This document shows, in pieces, positions 30,248-47,807 of a stretch of 64,000 bases of DNA (its first letter is position 1; the number at the start of each line of letters is the position of its first letter). Both the position numbers and the translations under genes were made by a program. This DNA comes from Pseudoalteromonas phenolica (lineage in GTDB: Bacteria; Pseudomonadota; Gammaproteobacteria; Enterobacterales; Alteromonadaceae). Under the pieces are notes generated by a model that searched no databases, was not told where the DNA came from, and saw only the letters and a program-made list of their open reading frames with translations. The stretch covers positions 49,998-113,997 of the forward strand of contig NZ_PPSW01000026.1 of assembly GCF_005876835.1 (NCBI RefSeq). The letters run 5' to 3'.

Positions 30248-31645
30248 GTGTATCTGTCTGTTTGGCAAAGTTGTTTATATGTGTTGCAAGATGAATTGCC
30301 ATCTCAGCAATTTAGTATGTGGGTCAGGCCACTGCAAGCAGAGAGTACCGATGATACTTTGACCATTTATGCACCTAATCGCTTTGTTTTAGATTGGGTT
30401 AGAGAAAAGTACCTCAATCGCATCAATGAGTTATTGGTTGAAATTTGTGGTGATGAAGCGCCAGAGTTGCGTTTTGACGTTGGCACTCCTGCGGCCGCTC
30501 AAGTAAATACAGCTGCAGAGCAGACTAATAATGTCTCACCTCAAGCGACTAGCAGCGAACAAGCTCAAGTAACAGCTCAACCTGTTGCTGAGCAAAAAGT
30601 AGAGCCGGCACCTAAATCTGGTTATAAATCTAATATTAAAGAAAACTATACGTTTGATAACTTCGTTGAAGGTAAATCAAACCAGTTAGCTAAAGCGGCT
30701 GCAACGCAAGTGGCCGACAATCCGGGTAATGCGTTCAACCCTGTCTTTATATATGGTGGTACAGGTTTAGGTAAAACTCACCTTTTACACGCGGTGGGTA
30801 ATGGCATCATGGAAAAGAAAAAAGATGCCAAAATTGTCTACATGCACTCTGAACGTTTTGTTCAAGACATGGTTAAGGCACTACAGAATAATGCTATTGA
30901 AGAATTTAAGCGTTATTACCGCAGTGTTGACGCTTTGATGATCGATGACATTCAATTCTTCGCAAACAAAGAGCGTTCGCAAGAAGAGTTTTTCCATACC
31001 TTTAATGCTTTATTAGAAGGTAATCAGCAAATTATTTTAACCTCTGACCGTTATCCAAAAGAAATTGAAGGGGTAGAAGACAGATTAAAATCTCGTTTTG
31101 GTTGGGGTTTAACGATTGCCATTGAGCCACCTGAACTTGAAACGCGTGTGGCAATCCTGATGAAGAAAGCACAGCAAAGTAATATCAATTTACCGCATGA
31201 AGTGGCTTTCTTTATCGCGAAAAAATTGCGTTCAAATGTACGTGAATTAGAAGGGGCGCTTAACCGTGTGATTGCAAATGCAAACTTCACAGGTCGTCCA
31301 ATCTCTATCGATTTCGTAAAAGAAGCACTGCGTGACTTATTAGCACTACAAGATAAGTTGGTTACGATCGATAACATTCAACGTACTGTTGCTGAGTACT
31401 ATCGTATTCGCGTTTCTGATCTATTATCTAAACGTCGTAGTCGTTCGATTGCAAGACCAAGACAAGTGGCGATGGCGTTATCTAAAGAATTAACAAACCA
31501 CAGTTTACCTGAAATTGGTGATGCATTTGGTGGCCGAGATCATACCACCGTGTTACATGCTTGCCGTAAGGTAAAATCACTTCGTGATGAAAGTCATGAG
31601 GTAAAAGAAGATTATCAAAATTTAATTAGAACATTGTCGTCTTAA
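30248..31645 (+). CDS. dnaA: Replication initiator DnaA
   Basis: The 465-residue protein starts at a GTG with GGAG 9 bases upstream. This start aligns with the E. coli N-terminus ([18 protein letters not shown], read with Met); an upstream ATG would add 12 unrelated residues. Domain I is at 1-90 with a Gln/Ala-rich linker after it. The AAA+ domain has Walker [12 protein letters not shown] and Walker B MIDDIQFF. The domain IV signature is [14 protein letters not shown]. It binds the boxes at oriC about 6 kb away and probably its own promoter. Confidence 0.97.
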   Translation: MYLSVWQSCLYVLQDELPSQQFSMWVRPLQAESTDDTLTIYAPNRFVLDWVREKYLNRINELLVEICGDEAPELRFDVGTPAAAQVNTAAEQTNNVSPQATSSEQAQVTAQPVAEQKVEPAPKSGYKSNIKENYTFDNFVEGKSNQLAKAAATQVADNPGNAFNPVFIYGGTGLGKTHLLHAVGNGIMEKKKDAKIVYMHSERFVQDMVKALQNNAIEEFKRYYRSVDALMIDDIQFFANKERSQEEFFHTFNALLEGNQQIILTSDRYPKEIEGVEDRLKSRFGWGLTIAIEPPELETRVAILMKKAQQSNINLPHEVAFFIAKKLRSNVRELEGALNRVIANANFTGRPISIDFVKEALRDLLALQDKLVTIDNIQRTVAEYYRIRVSDLLSKRRSRSIARPRQVAMALSKELTNHSLPEIGDAFGGRDHTTVLHACRKVKSLRDESHEVKEDYQNLIRTLSS

Positions 31646-31664
31646 TTTTCGGGCTTAATTTATT

Positions 31665-32768
31665 ATGCAAATTACAATTTCAAGAGAGCAATTTTTAAAG
31701 CCGTTAATGCAGGTTTCTGGTGCCATTGAGCGCAAACACACGCTACCTATTCTTTCTAATGTATTGTTAGAAATTAAAGACGGTGTGTTGGCGATGACGG
31801 GGACCGATCTAGAGATTGAACTGGTTGCAAGTTCGCACCTTGAAAATCCAGCTGAAGACGCCAAACTGACTTTGCCGGCTAAGAAGCTACTCGATATCTG
31901 TAAAAGCCTACCTGATGGTTCAGAACTCACTTTTTCGATGCAAGAACATCAAGTGCTTCTGACCAGTGGAAAAAGTCGCTTTTCATTAACGACGTTAGCT
32001 GCTGAAGATTTTCCAAACCTCGAACAGTGGGATGGTGAAGTTGAATTCAAGACGACCCGTTTAGAGTTAAGACGTTTACTCGAAAGCACGCATTTCTCAA
32101 TGGCGAACCAAGATGTTCGTTATTATTTAAACGGTATGTCATTTGAAGTGGATAACAGTGAAATTAAAACCGTTGCCACTGATGGTCACCGTTTAGCAAT
32201 TGCGGCTCAGCCATTATCTGAATCTTTAAATACGCAGCGTCAGTTAATTATTCCGCGAAAGGGTGTGCAAGAAATTATGCGCCTTTTACCTGCTGACGAT
32301 GAACTAATCACAATTCAGTTTGGTGCGAATCATGTGCGTCTAATTGATGGTGAATTTACTTTCACCAGTAAATTAGTTGATGGTCGTTTTCCTGATTATC
32401 GTCGTGTTCTACCACGTGGTGGCGATAAATTAGTGACCGCAAATCGCGAGTGGTTACGTAGTGCATTCCAACGTGTTTCTATTTTATCGAACGAGAAGTT
32501 CCGTGGTGTTCGCCTTAATTTATCAAGTGGCTTATTGAAGATCACAGCAAACAACCCTGAACAAGAACAAGCAGAAGAAGTGGTTGAAGTGGGTTATCAA
32601 GGCGATGACTTAGAAATTGGCTTTAACGTTTCTTATGTTTTAGACGTACTTAATACTCTAAAAACTGAAGATGTTCAGTTCACTTTATCTGACTCAAACT
32701 CAAGTGCATTAATTGAGGGTGTAAGCCAAGATGATGCAGTGTATGTTGTGATGCCAATGCGTCTATAG
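31665..32768 (+). CDS. dnaN: DNA polymerase III beta sliding clamp
   Basis: The 367-residue protein has the usual three-fold clamp domains and ends in VYVVMPMRL, the hydrophobic cleft region that holds clamp-binding motifs. It is second in the dnaA-dnaN-recF-gyrB operon, 19 bases after dnaA. Confidence 0.98.
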   Translation: MQITISREQFLKPLMQVSGAIERKHTLPILSNVLLEIKDGVLAMTGTDLEIELVASSHLENPAEDAKLTLPAKKLLDICKSLPDGSELTFSMQEHQVLLTSGKSRFSLTTLAAEDFPNLEQWDGEVEFKTTRLELRRLLESTHFSMANQDVRYYLNGMSFEVDNSEIKTVATDGHRLAIAAQPLSESLNTQRQLIIPRKGVQEIMRLLPADDELITIQFGANHVRLIDGEFTFTSKLVDGRFPDYRRVLPRGGDKLVTANREWLRSAFQRVSILSNEKFRGVRLNLSSGLLKITANNPEQEQAEEVVEVGYQGDDLEIGFNVSYVLDVLNTLKTEDVQFTLSDSNSSALIEGVSQDDAVYVVMPMRL

Positions 32769-32771
32769 TTT

Positions 32772-33857
32772 ATGAGCTTGAATCATATTAGCCTCAATCA
32801 TTTTCGAAATATTGAGGCTTTATCTTTTCAGCCAAGCGCAGACATTAATATCATCTATGGCGCAAACGGCAGTGGAAAAACCAGTCTCCTCGAAGCCATC
32901 TATTTTCTTTCTCACGGTAAATCTTTTCGTACTAACAAGCAGAAACTCCTTATTCATTACGAACAAGACGCTTGTATTGTTCATGCTAAAAAACAACATC
33001 TTAACTTGTCTATACCTGTAGGTATTAGTAAGAATAAGCAGGGTGAAACACAGCTTAAAATACAAGGTCAAGCCAGTAGAAAAATCTCTGAGCTGGCGCA
33101 ACTTCTACCGGTGCAAGTTATTACACCTGAAAGCTATGAATTGTTTTTTGGTGGTCCGAAAGAACGCAGGAAATTTTTAGATTTAGGTGTGTTCCACGTG
33201 GAACAATCTTTTTTTAATGCCTGGCGTCAGTTTAATAAAATTCTTAAGCAACGCAATGCACTACTTAAATCTCGTCCACATAATTACGCCGAGCAAATCA
33301 AATTCTGGGACGTTGAATTCGTTAAGGTGGCTGATCAAATAAATATCGCAAGAAAAGCCTATATAGAGAGGTTTAATGCGTATTTTTTTGATAAAATAGT
33401 GGGTCAAATACCTATATTTTCTGGCCTAGAATTACGTTATGATGCTGGTTGGAAAGAAGACTTAGCTAGCACGTTAAAAGCTAACTTTGAGCGTGATGTT
33501 AAGCTTGGCTATACAAGTAAAGGACCGCATAAAGCTGATTTTAGCTTTTATATAAATGGTTATAGTATAGAAAATATTTTTTCTCGGGGTCAGTTAAAGC
33601 TGTTGTTGTATGCGTTAAAGATTACGCAAAACACCTTAATTGAGACCGAAACAAAAAAGCAGTCAATATTGCTAATCGATGATTTACCCTCAGAGCTAGG
33701 GGAAGAAACGATGACTAGTGTGGCTGAATTATTAAAATTATGTCAGTCACAGCTATTTATTACGGCTATTACTGCTGAAAGTATTTCTGCTGTTGTGGAA
33801 CCAATACAAAGAGAAAAGAAAATGTTCCACGTGAAACATGGCAGTTTAACAACATAA
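32772..33857 (+). CDS. recF: Recombination mediator RecF
   Basis: The 361-residue SMC-like ATPase has Walker A GANGSGKTSLLEAIYFL near 30-46 and a C-terminal Walker B (SILLIDDLPSELG). It loads RecA at gaps with RecO and RecR. It starts 3 bases after dnaN. Two 16-bp parS sites are embedded in the gene, encoding VFHVEQ and MFHVKH, so the sequence serves both protein and partition. Confidence 0.97.
   Translation: MSLNHISLNHFRNIEALSFQPSADINIIYGANGSGKTSLLEAIYFLSHGKSFRTNKQKLLIHYEQDACIVHAKKQHLNLSIPVGISKNKQGETQLKIQGQASRKISELAQLLPVQVITPESYELFFGGPKERRKFLDLGVFHVEQSFFNAWRQFNKILKQRNALLKSRPHNYAEQIKFWDVEFVKVADQINIARKAYIERFNAYFFDKIVGQIPIFSGLELRYDAGWKEDLASTLKANFERDVKLGYTSKGPHKADFSFYINGYSIENIFSRGQLKLLLYALKITQNTLIETETKKQSILLIDDLPSELGEETMTSVAELLKLCQSQLFITAITAESISAVVEPIQREKKMFHVKHGSLTT
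33190..33205. promoter_or_regulatory. parS site 1, inside recF
   Basis: TGTTCCACGTGGAACA is a perfect 16-bp palindrome matching the chromosomal ParB site pattern TGTTnCACGTGnAACA. Confidence 0.9.
33823..33838. promoter_or_regulatory. parS site 2, at the 3' end of recF
   Basis: TGTTCCACGTGAAACA matches the parS pattern with one asymmetric base pair and encodes the RecF tail MFHVKH. It is 633 bases from site 1. Confidence 0.9.
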
Positions 33858-36296
<2,439 letters not shown>

Positions 36297-36317
36297 TCGA
36301 GTTCTAAAATAATATTT

Positions 36318-36345
36318 AAAAAGGCGGGTTTTCCCGCCTTTTTTT
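36318..36345 (+). terminator. Terminator after gyrB
   Basis: AAAAAGGCGGG pairs with CCCGCCTTTTT over TTTT, followed by more T. It starts 22 bases past the stop codon. Confidence 0.93.
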
Positions 36346-36356
36346 ATGTTTGATGC

Positions 36357-36449
36357 TTAAAACCCTGCACAGCACGCGGTATACTGAGCATAATTTTCAA
36401 TCACAAAACCCTGCGCTAATAGCCACTCTGTGAGCTCCACTATGCGCAA
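36357..36449 (-). CDS. Possible 30-residue peptide or gene-tail remnant
   Basis: On the strand opposite gyrB and glyQ, a short frame reads protein-like (RIVELTEWLLAQGFVIENY, ending CCAGF). A stop lies two codons before its TTG start, and there is no ribosome site. It may be the 3' end of a lost gene or chance. I do not recognise it. Confidence 0.2.
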   Translation of the reverse strand: MRIVELTEWLLAQGFVIENYAQYTACCAGF

Positions 36450-36474
36450 TGAGCCAAATTAAATTAAGCCAACT

Positions 36475-37374
36475 ATGCAAAAATACGATTTAAAAACCTT
36501 TCAAGGCTTGATCCTGGCACTACAGGATTACTGGGCACAGCAAGGCTGTGTGATCGCTCAGCCACTTGATATGGAAGTAGGCGCGGGTACATTCCACCCA
36601 CTGACATTCTTAAAATCAATTGGTCCAGAGCCAATGTCGAGTGCTTATGTACAGCCGTGTCGCCGTCCTACAGATGGCCGCTACGGTGAGAACCCAAACC
36701 GTCTTCAACATTATTATCAATTCCAAGTTGTGTTAAAGCCATCTCCAGATAATATTCAAGAGCTGTATTTAGGCTCTCTTGCTGCGATGGGCATCGATAC
36801 GTTAACGCATGAAGTTCGTTTCGTAGAAGACAACTGGGAATCACCAACGCTAGGTGCTTGGGGTCTTGGTTGGGAAGTGTGGTTAAATGGTATGGAGGTA
36901 ACTCAGTTCACCTACTTCCAACAGGTGGGCGGCCTAGAATGCGCACCGGTAACTGGCGAAATCACTTACGGTCTTGAACGTCTTGCTATGTATATACAAG
37001 GTGTAGACAGTATTTATGACTTAGTATGGACAGATGGTCCAATGGGTAAAGTCACCTATGGTGATGTATTCCATCAGAACGAAGTTGAGCAGTCGACTTA
37101 TAACTTTGAGCATGCTGATGTTGATGCTTTATTTGCACAGTTTGATCAGTGTGAGAAAGAAAGTGAAAAACTGATTGCAGCAGGTTTACCACTGCCAGCA
37201 TACGAGCAGGTGATGAAAGCATCTCATGCCTTCAATTTATTAGATGCACGCCATGCTATTTCAGTAACAGAGCGTCAACGTTATATCCTTCGTGTACGTG
37301 CATTATCTAAAGCTTGTGCGAAGGCATATTATGAAGCGCGTGAAGCGCTTGGTTTCCCGCTTTGTAAGGACTGA
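36475..37374 (+). CDS. glyQ: Glycyl-tRNA synthetase alpha subunit
   Basis: The 299-residue class II catalytic subunit has the motif 2 region [24 protein letters not shown] and the family start [17 protein letters not shown]. It charges tRNA-Gly as an alpha2beta2 enzyme. The gap to glyS is two bases. Confidence 0.98.
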   Translation: MQKYDLKTFQGLILALQDYWAQQGCVIAQPLDMEVGAGTFHPLTFLKSIGPEPMSSAYVQPCRRPTDGRYGENPNRLQHYYQFQVVLKPSPDNIQELYLGSLAAMGIDTLTHEVRFVEDNWESPTLGAWGLGWEVWLNGMEVTQFTYFQQVGGLECAPVTGEITYGLERLAMYIQGVDSIYDLVWTDGPMGKVTYGDVFHQNEVEQSTYNFEHADVDALFAQFDQCEKESEKLIAAGLPLPAYEQVMKASHAFNLLDARHAISVTERQRYILRVRALSKACAKAYYEAREALGFPLCKD

Positions 37375-37376
37375 TC

Positions 37377-39446
37377 ATGACAACTGAAAATTTATTAGTA
37401 GAAATTGGTACTGAAGAGTTACCACCAAAATCACTGCGCAAACTAGCAACCGCTTTTGCAGATAACCTAACTGAAGAGTTGAAAGCATTAGAGTTATCTT
37501 TCGAAAGCATCAATTGGTATGCATCACCACGTCGTTTAGGTTTACAGGTGGCAGCGCTTGCGACACAGCAACAAGATAAAGTTGTAGAAAAGCGTGGTCC
37601 AGCGACTAAGGCAGCCTACGATGCTGACGGTAACCCAACTAAAGCGGCCATGGGTTGGGCGCGTGGTTGTGGTATCGAAGTGAGTGAAGCTGAGACGCTA
37701 GAAACAGAAAAGGGCGCTTGGTTACTTCATCGTGCGACGGTAAAAGGTCAAGCGGCTACAGAATTACTTGCTGATGCAATTAACAAAGCGCTGGCTAAAT
37801 TACCTATTCCAAAACCTATGCGTTGGGGCGCGAATAAAACACAGTTTATTCGTCCTGTGCATACTGTGGCTGCACTTCTTGGCGGCACACAAGTACAAGG
37901 TGAAGTGCTGGGTAAAGCGATCAGTAATGAACTGCAAGGTCACCGTTTCCACCACCCAGCACGTGTAACTGTAAGCCACGCTGATGAGGTGTTCGAAACG
38001 CTTAAGTCAGCTTATGTTGTTGCAGACTACGAAGCGCGTAAAGCACAAATTCGTGCACAAATCGAAGAAGCTGCTGCGGCAGTTGACGCGGTTGTGGCAA
38101 TGGATGAAGACTTACTTGAAGAAGTGACTTCACTCGTTGAGTGGCCGGTTACACTAACAGCGTCATTCGAAGAAGAGTTCTTAGCTGTGCCTGACGAAGC
38201 ACTTATCTATACCATGAAGGACGACCAAAAGTACTTCCCGCTATTAGACAAAGCTGGCAACTTAATTAATAAGTTCCTATTCGTGTCTAACATCGAAAGT
38301 AAAGATCCAAGTGTGGTTATCTCAGGTAACGAAAAGGTGGTTCGTCCTCGTCTAGCTGATGCACAATTCTTCTTTGAAACAGATAAAAAGAAAACTCTTG
38401 AAAGCCGCCTAGAATCTTTAGGTAGCGTATTGTTCCAAAAGCAGCTTGGTACTTTAAAAGATAAGTCAGAGCGCATTGCGGCATTAGCGGGTTATATCGC
38501 TGAGCAAGTTGGTGCTGACAAAGCATTAGCTGAACGTGCAGGTCTATTAAGTAAAACAGATTTAATGACTGAAATGGTGATGGAGTTCACTGACGTACAA
38601 GGTGTAATGGGTATGCATTACGCACGTATTGACGGCGAGGCGGAAGAAGTTGCGCTAGCACAAAATGAGCAATATATGCCGCGTTTTGCTGGTGATAACT
38701 TACCATCAAATCCTATCAGCTATGCTGTTGCATTGGCAGATAAGTTTGACACGCTAGTGGGTATCTTTGGTATTGGCCAAGCGCCAAAAGGTGACAAAGA
38801 CCCGTTTGCACTTCGTCGTGCAGCCATCGGTGCGCTTCGCATTATGGTAGAGAAAGAGCTTAAGTTAGACATCCACGACATCGTTGCTAAGTCTCAAGAG
38901 TTATTCGCTGATAAGCTAAGCAATGACAATGTGGCTGAAGACGTGTTCGAATTTATGCTAGGTCGTTTCCGTGCATGGTATCAAGATGAAGGTATCAGTG
39001 TTGATGTGATCCAAGCGGTATTAGCGCGCCGTCCATCTTCACCAGCTGATTTCGACCGTCGAGTTAAAGCGGTCAGTCACTTCCGTACATTGGCAGAAGC
39101 TGAAAGCTTGGCTGCGGCGAATAAGCGTGTAAACAATATTCTTGCTAAGAATAATGTGACGAGCGATGCAGCGGTAGACAACGCTTTATTAGCAGAAGAC
39201 GCTGAAAAAGTGTTAGCAGCACAAGTTGCTGAGTTAACCGATGCGCTTGCACCAGTTTACGCTGCAGGTGATTATCAAGGTGCATTAACGCAACTGGCAA
39301 GCTTACGTGAAGCGGTAGATAACTTCTTCGATAATGTAATGGTAATGGCTGATGATGAAGCGGTGAAGAATAACCGTTTAGCACTGCTAAGTCAGTTAAG
39401 CCGCTTGTTCTTAAATACAGCGGATATCTCTGTTTTACAGAACTAG
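37377..39446 (+). CDS. glyS: Glycyl-tRNA synthetase beta subunit
   Basis: The 689-residue beta subunit starts with [19 protein letters not shown] and contains the conserved [18 protein letters not shown] segment. The C-terminal part resembles an anticodon-binding domain. A hairpin AGCCAACC/GGTTGGCT (39471-39491) follows without a T-tract. Confidence 0.98.
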   Translation: MTTENLLVEIGTEELPPKSLRKLATAFADNLTEELKALELSFESINWYASPRRLGLQVAALATQQQDKVVEKRGPATKAAYDADGNPTKAAMGWARGCGIEVSEAETLETEKGAWLLHRATVKGQAATELLADAINKALAKLPIPKPMRWGANKTQFIRPVHTVAALLGGTQVQGEVLGKAISNELQGHRFHHPARVTVSHADEVFETLKSAYVVADYEARKAQIRAQIEEAAAAVDAVVAMDEDLLEEVTSLVEWPVTLTASFEEEFLAVPDEALIYTMKDDQKYFPLLDKAGNLINKFLFVSNIESKDPSVVISGNEKVVRPRLADAQFFFETDKKKTLESRLESLGSVLFQKQLGTLKDKSERIAALAGYIAEQVGADKALAERAGLLSKTDLMTEMVMEFTDVQGVMGMHYARIDGEAEEVALAQNEQYMPRFAGDNLPSNPISYAVALADKFDTLVGIFGIGQAPKGDKDPFALRRAAIGALRIMVEKELKLDIHDIVAKSQELFADKLSNDNVAEDVFEFMLGRFRAWYQDEGISVDVIQAVLARRPSSPADFDRRVKAVSHFRTLAEAESLAAANKRVNNILAKNNVTSDAAVDNALLAEDAEKVLAAQVAELTDALAPVYAAGDYQGALTQLASLREAVDNFFDNVMVMADDEAVKNNRLALLSQLSRLFLNTADISVLQN

Positions 39447-39619
39447 TTGAATTGACCAAAAAACTTAAAAAGCCAACCTCAGCGGTTGGCTAGTGTTAGA
39501 GAGTTATAAATTCTTTTACATAATACTTCGCACTTTTACAGTTATTTAGATTCTAATAGGTATGAATTAGAACAGCTCAGAACTAAGCTGAGCTAAATGG
39601 CTGAGAGGAAATTAAAAGT

Positions 39620-40060
39620 ATGAAAAAACTATCCGCAGCGTTAATGGCTTTATTACTTTCTGCATGTTCGAGTCAGGTATATGTTCCAGGCCAAGAAACT
39701 ATTCAGCCTAATGTAAAACCCCTCGATAGAGACATGTATCTGCGTGGTGACTTCACCTTATGGGATGCAGAGCCTCACTATAAACTGGGCGCACAACAAC
39801 CGGGCATTTACACGGTACGGGCAAAATTTATGACGCCGGGCAAAGTGTATGAATTTAAAATTGCCGATGAGTCTTGGAGTAAAGGCTTTAACTGTGGTTA
39901 TCATTCGTCAGGCTCACTGCAATTAAATAAACCAATACCAGCGAACTGTGACACGGTATATAACTACTTTAGTTTTGCACCAAGTAAAAAGGGCTGGTAC
40001 ACCATTACCTTTGATTATCGAAACTCAGCATCGCCTATGGTCATGGTGAGTAAAGGGTAA
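39620..40060 (+). CDS. Small lipoprotein with a carbohydrate-binding-like fold
   Basis: The 146-residue protein has a lipoprotein signal (LLLSAC, lipid on Cys16, then SSQ, so probably outer membrane). The mature part, MYLRGDFTLWDAEPHYKL, then YTVRAKFMTPGKVYEFKIADESWS, resembles the start of pullulanase/CBM48-type starch-binding modules. Two Cys in the mature domain could pair. A good ribosome site (GAGAGGAAA) precedes it. The lipoprotein call is firm; the ligand is a guess. Confidence 0.75.
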   Translation: MKKLSAALMALLLSACSSQVYVPGQETIQPNVKPLDRDMYLRGDFTLWDAEPHYKLGAQQPGIYTVRAKFMTPGKVYEFKIADESWSKGFNCGYHSSGSLQLNKPIPANCDTVYNYFSFAPSKKGWYTITFDYRNSASPMVMVSKG

Positions 40061-40096
40061 GTTAAAGCGAACGAATGCTTTACAAAATATAGAACG

Positions 40097-40120
40097 AAAA
40101 GGGCTTATTTGCCCTTTTTT
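40097..40120 (+). terminator. Terminator after the lipoprotein gene
   Basis: AAAAGGGC pairs with GCCCTTTT over TTATTT, followed by T. It overlaps the end of the convergent tusA gene. Confidence 0.75.
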
Positions 40121-40344
40121 ACTAAGTAACGGAAAGGCGCTTGTTCAACTTCTTTGGCAACCAGTGTATGGTCCATAAACTCGCAGAAGCTTGGAATATC
40201 ACGGGTAGTTGATGGGTCATCAGCGATAATTAATAACGTTTCACCATCAGACATTTTTCTCACCGCACCACGCACCATCATCACAGGCTCAGGACAACGA
40301 AGACCGATTGCATCTAATGTATGATCGGGATTAGAAAATGGCAT
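40105..40344 (-). CDS. tusA: Sulfur carrier protein TusA
   Basis: The 79-residue protein has the family motif [15 protein letters not shown] with the sulfur-carrying Cys17. TusA passes persulfide from IscS to the TusBCD relay for 2-thiouridine in tRNA. The ATG at 40344 follows AGAGAG. A frame extending 25 codons upstream is non-homologous and rejected. Confidence 0.95.
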   Translation of the reverse strand: MPFSNPDHTLDAIGLRCPEPVMMVRGAVRKMSDGETLLIIADDPSTTRDIPSFCEFMDHTLVAKEVEQAPFRYLVKKGK

Positions 40345-40448
40345 GGTGACTCTCTTAAACAAGCTAAAAAATAGGGCGAATATTTTACCCACTGCGCGAT
40401 GACAAATAAACCATTGCAAGCGACTAATTTGAGCTTCACACCTAAAAC

Positions 40449-40482
40449 GAAAAAAGGCAAAGCGTTTTCACACTTTGCCTTT
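40449..40482 (-). terminator. Terminator of the fadBA operon
   Basis: AAAGGCAAAG pairs with CTTTGCCTTT over 10 bases; on the minus strand a T-run follows. It lies about 130 bases past the fadA stop. A second hairpin, AGCTCACT/AGTGAGCT (40578-40598), is closer but lacks a T-tract on that strand. Confidence 0.7.
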
Positions 40483-40607
40483 GTACCAGCATTCATGACT
40501 GAAATACTGGTTCACCAAGTTGAGTTTTGCGTTTTGAATAATTTCTCGACAAGAGAAATGAGCGCAAGCGTTGTAACAGCTCACTCAGCAAGTGAGCTCT
40601 TTTGGGC

Positions 40608-43944
<3,337 letters not shown>

Positions 43945-44308
43945 GCTTGTTCTCCCGTGTTATCACACTGGTACGATGAGTTGTTAATTTACTCAGTTTG
44001 GACCCTTTAAATTAAAATTGCAATGAAAAATTTACCAGAGGTTTACGCCTGCCTTAAAAATTTGCAGTTGAGCTGCTAAGGTGGTTGAGTGACACAATGC
44101 TCAAGTCATTTTTATCTTAATGGCGTTTGGTCTTGATAACCGTTGATGTGCAAACTTAGTTTGTGTTTTTTATTGGTGTGTTATTTGTGCGTAGAGCCAA
44201 TGCCCTTGAGTACATTTATTCATCTTAGAGATAGCCAAGCTTAGGCAAGATGAATGCATTAATACTTATCTCATTCATTAATTTAAAATTTAAAGTGTAA
44301 AGGTCATT
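43945..44308. other. fadB-slt divergent intergenic region
   Basis: These 364 bases hold no gene. A FadR-like half site lies at 43967. The remainder is AT-rich and should contain the slt promoter on the plus strand; I could not fix its boxes. Confidence 0.5.
43967..43982. promoter_or_regulatory. Possible FadR-type operator upstream of fadB
   Basis: ACTGGTACGATGAGTT keeps the CTGGTACGA left half of the E. coli fadB operator, but the right half is degenerate. It lies 23 bases before the fadB start, a sensible place for a repressor. Confidence 0.3.
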
Positions 44309-46195
44309 ATGAAATCTTGGATCATGACCATTGCCGCTACCAGCCTTGGCGCATTTAGCTGGTTTTCTTCTGCGAGCAATGATCATCAAGCATTTAAAGA
44401 TGCAGAAAAAGTTGCACGTTCAGGTAACTACAAAGCGTTTAAAGCGGCGATCAACGACTTAGATCACCCGCTCAAACCGTATGCTGAACTGGCGTTTTAT
44501 AAACGTTACCCTCGCCTCAAATATCAGCAAGACATCAGCCATTATTTAAGTGTCTACGATAACACGCCGTTAGAGTGGCCGGTGCGCAAGAGCTGGCTCG
44601 AGTATTTGCAGCGTCGTGGAAAAAAAGCGCTCTTTGTTGAGTATTACCAGCCCACCAGCAATGCTGAGTTACAATGCCGCTATTTACAGTATCAGATTGA
44701 TTTAGGTGCACCGAAAGCACAGCTGCTTGATCAAGTTGATGCACTTTGGGCGGTCGGCAAGTCTCAGCCTAAAGCGTGCGATAAGTTATTTAGAATATGG
44801 CGTAAAGATGGGCGCATGACACAAGCTTTGGTGTGGCAGCGTATCACTAAAGCGGCGCAGGGCGGGCAAGTTGCACTGTTGCCTTATTTGAAAACGCTGC
44901 TCCCTCAAAAAGAAGCTTACTTAGCTGATTTATATAAAGCTGTCAGGCGTGACCCAAGTGCCTCTGCGGGTTTATACCGTTATAAGAAGCGTTCAAGCAA
45001 AGAGGCTGAAATCGCGGTTTATGGTGTTAAGCGTCTTATTTGGCGAGATCAAAAGCTTGCGCTAAGAGCATGGGATAAACTGCAAGGCATGTTTACATTC
45101 AGCCAATCACAAAAAGATACGGTAGCGTATCGCTTTGCATTGGCGTTGGCATCAAAAGGGCATGATGATGCACGCTTTTGGCTAAATAAAGTACCTGAAG
45201 AATTACAAGATACTAAGCTGCGCCAGTGGATGATGGCCAACATGCTCAAAGAGCAAGATTGGGCGGGGATCGTGGCTTTATTTACGGGGATGAAGAACTT
45301 AAGTAATGGGCAGCAATACTGGCTTGCTTATAGTTACAATCAGCGTGGTGAGCCTGAAAAAGCACAGCAGTTATGGCAGCCTCTGGCATTAAAGCGTGAT
45401 TATTATGGTTTTTTAGCCGCGGCGCGCTTAAATATGCCGGTGTCGTTAAATAATCAAACTCTCGATGTGCCTCAACCTATTATTGATAAGGTGTCTCAGG
45501 CGCCGGGTTTTTTACGTGCCAAAGCGCTACTAGAGCTAAACCGTTTCACTTCAGCTCGCAGAGAGTGGAATTATCTGACTAATACATCAAGTGATGCAGA
45601 AAAGTTAGCTGCTTCTTTATTAGCGGCTGACTTAGAGTGGTATGACAGCACCATTCGTACACTCGCGCAAATTAAAGCATGGAACTACGTAGATTTAAGA
45701 TTCCCCATGGCGTTTGAAGATTTATTCACGCGTTATAGTAAACGAAACCGTGTAGATGTGGCCTGGAGTATTGCCATAGCTCGCAGAGAAAGCTCGTTTG
45801 CACCGGATGCTGTCTCACATGCTAACGCCCATGGTTTAATGCAATTATTGCCGAGCACAGCCAGATACGTCAGCAAGCAAAAAGTCTCTAAGCGTCAGCT
45901 TTATAAACCGGCCACCAATATTCGTTTAGGTACTGATTACTTAGAGTATCTAAAGAAAAAGAATGGTGGTAATGAGATTTTAGCTACAGCTTCTTATAAT
46001 GCTGGGTATCATCGAATTAAGCGCTGGTTACCCGAGCAAGGCATGCCAGCTGAGCTTTGGATAGAGCTCATTCCATTTAAAGAAACCCGAAATTATGTGA
46101 AAAACGTGATGGCATATCGTCAGGTTTATCACACCAAGTTGGGTCGAGAGGGCAATATATTGGCCCCAATCTTGGATATGGAAATAGAAAAGTAA
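44309..46195 (+). CDS. slt: Soluble lytic murein transglycosylase
   Basis: The 628-residue periplasmic enzyme has a signal peptide, a long alpha-helical superhelix and a C-terminal lysozyme-like domain. The catalytic Glu is in IARRESSFAPDAVS, followed by GLMQLLPSTARY and TASYNAGYHRIKRWL. It cleaves glycan strands to 1,6-anhydro products during wall turnover. A GCAATCCAGC/GCTGGATTGC hairpin at 46205-46230 follows. Confidence 0.94.
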   Translation: MKSWIMTIAATSLGAFSWFSSASNDHQAFKDAEKVARSGNYKAFKAAINDLDHPLKPYAELAFYKRYPRLKYQQDISHYLSVYDNTPLEWPVRKSWLEYLQRRGKKALFVEYYQPTSNAELQCRYLQYQIDLGAPKAQLLDQVDALWAVGKSQPKACDKLFRIWRKDGRMTQALVWQRITKAAQGGQVALLPYLKTLLPQKEAYLADLYKAVRRDPSASAGLYRYKKRSSKEAEIAVYGVKRLIWRDQKLALRAWDKLQGMFTFSQSQKDTVAYRFALALASKGHDDARFWLNKVPEELQDTKLRQWMMANMLKEQDWAGIVALFTGMKNLSNGQQYWLAYSYNQRGEPEKAQQLWQPLALKRDYYGFLAAARLNMPVSLNNQTLDVPQPIIDKVSQAPGFLRAKALLELNRFTSARREWNYLTNTSSDAEKLAASLLAADLEWYDSTIRTLAQIKAWNYVDLRFPMAFEDLFTRYSKRNRVDVAWSIAIARRESSFAPDAVSHANAHGLMQLLPSTARYVSKQKVSKRQLYKPATNIRLGTDYLEYLKKKNGGNEILATASYNAGYHRIKRWLPEQGMPAELWIELIPFKETRNYVKNVMAYRQVYHTKLGREGNILAPILDMEIEK

Positions 46196-46261
46196 GCGAT
46201 GTCGGCAATCCAGCGAGTTGGCTGGATTGCATGTCAGGGCTTTGTTAGACTGGCATAATGA

Positions 46262-47608
<1,347 letters not shown>

Positions 47609-47666
47609 TTGTTTTTCTGGGGTTGGTAGGATTAAGTCGACTCATTGAAACGAAATTAGATACACT

Positions 47667-47694
47667 AACGGGAAGCAGTTGCTTCCCGTTTTTT
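47667..47694 (+). terminator. Terminator after pepQ
   Basis: AACGGGAAGC pairs with GCTTCCCGTT over AGTT, followed by a T-run. Confidence 0.92.
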
Positions 47695-47697
47695 ATA

Positions 47698-47787
47698 ATA
47701 CCAATTTGTTCTAAATGAGAAGTTTTTAACGCGGTTAGCGGCAGCTTTAATCCCTCAAAATGATTAAGTATTATTGAGGATTGGTAT
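47698..47787. repeat. Dispersed repeat with perfect ATACCAAT/ATTGGTAT ends, short copy
   Basis: This 90-bp element has perfect 8-bp terminal inverted repeats and no reading frame. It matches, in inverse orientation, the first 85 bases of the element at 6903-7117. It abuts the pepQ terminator and ends 20 bases before yigZ, so it may supply that gene's upstream sequence. It is probably non-autonomous. Confidence 0.7.
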
Positions 47788-47807
47788 AAATACTGGACCC
47801 CAACTTT

